A DNA stretch of 64,000 nucleotides from Phyllobacterium lublinensis. Its GTDB lineage: Bacteria > Pseudomonadota > Alphaproteobacteria > Rhizobiales > Rhizobiaceae. The notes under the pieces were generated by a model. That model was not told the origin of the DNA. It saw only the letters and a program-made list of their open reading frames with translations, and searched no databases. Numbering within the stretch: position 1 is the stretch's first letter; every line of letters starts with the position of its first letter. Position numbers and translations under genes: made by a program. Location of the stretch: the NCBI RefSeq assembly GCF_020164435.1, contig NZ_JAIUDQ010000021.1, forward strand, positions 1-64,000. Direction: 5' to 3'. Below, piece by piece: positions 63,979 through 64,000 of this stretch.

Positions 63979-64000
63979 GCTTGACCTCTTCTGCCATGGT

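Noticed and set aside
1..64000. CRISPR arrays, tRNA/rRNA genes, insertion sequences, prophage genes
   Set aside because: No regularly spaced repeats, no tRNA-like or rRNA sequence, and no transposase, integrase or phage structural protein could be recognised.

Overview
The window looks like a chromosomal segment of a GC-rich alphaproteobacterium of the order Rhizobiales (Rhizobium/Phyllobacterium/Mesorhizobium type). This is inferred from the density of ABC importers, GntR/LysR/IclR regulators, a DME/TME-type malic enzyme fused to a phosphotransacetylase-like domain, DUF779 beside an aldehyde dehydrogenase, a Flp pilin and rhizobial small membrane proteins. No rRNA, tRNA, CRISPR array, insertion sequence or prophage was seen. 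Coding is dense, and most operons show overlapping stop/start codons.

Layout. 1-2.5 kb: a REP-like hairpin, then a divergent ampR-like LysR gene and a class C beta-lactamase (ampC). 2.6-11.4 kb: a GntR regulator with a likely autoregulatory operator, a Cys/Met-metabolism PLP lyase, a complete CUT1 sugar-type ABC importer, then a cystine-type amino-acid ABC importer. Together these suggest uptake and breakdown of a sulfur-containing compound. 11.4-18.2 kb: a methyltransferase, two small secreted proteins (one downstream of a 21-bp perfect inverted repeat), an FtsK translocase without membrane segments, and a large MscS channel. 18.3-29 kb: a glutathione transferase, an archaic chaperone-usher pilus operon (two spore-coat-U proteins, chaperone, usher), a 30-bp perfect palindrome, a type I secretion ABC/HlyD pair without visible substrate or TolC, and a LysR regulator.

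29-38 kb: a PPi-type phosphofructokinase; DUF779, aldehyde dehydrogenase and an AcoR-like regulator that lacks the AAA+ domain, with a strong palindrome upstream of the dehydrogenase gene; the malic enzyme; two small membrane proteins; an orphan Flp pilin; and DoxX. 38-46 kb: an iolB/kduI-like gene, uxuA and a five-gene peptide-type ABC importer, divergent from a FadR-type GntR regulator with candidate operators. This is probably a uronate or oligouronide module. 46-49 kb: a four-gene polar amino-acid ABC importer with an operator-like palindrome. 49-54.4 kb: a small membrane protein, a DUF892 ferritin-like protein, and a De Ley-Doudoroff-type set (SDR, 2-keto-3-deoxygalactonate kinase, KDPGal aldolase, lactonase) divergent from an IclR regulator.

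54.6-64 kb is the most interesting part: a Rieske oxygenase alpha subunit, a class III aminotransferase, a PotABCD-type importer, a flavin amine oxidase and a BetI-like TetR repressor. Two nearly identical BetI-like operator palindromes lie in front of the oxygenase and in the aminotransferase/importer divergent promoter, so the cluster can be read as one regulon for uptake and oxidation of an unidentified amine (polyamine or quaternary amine). A decayed GIY-YIG nuclease pseudogene lies inside it.
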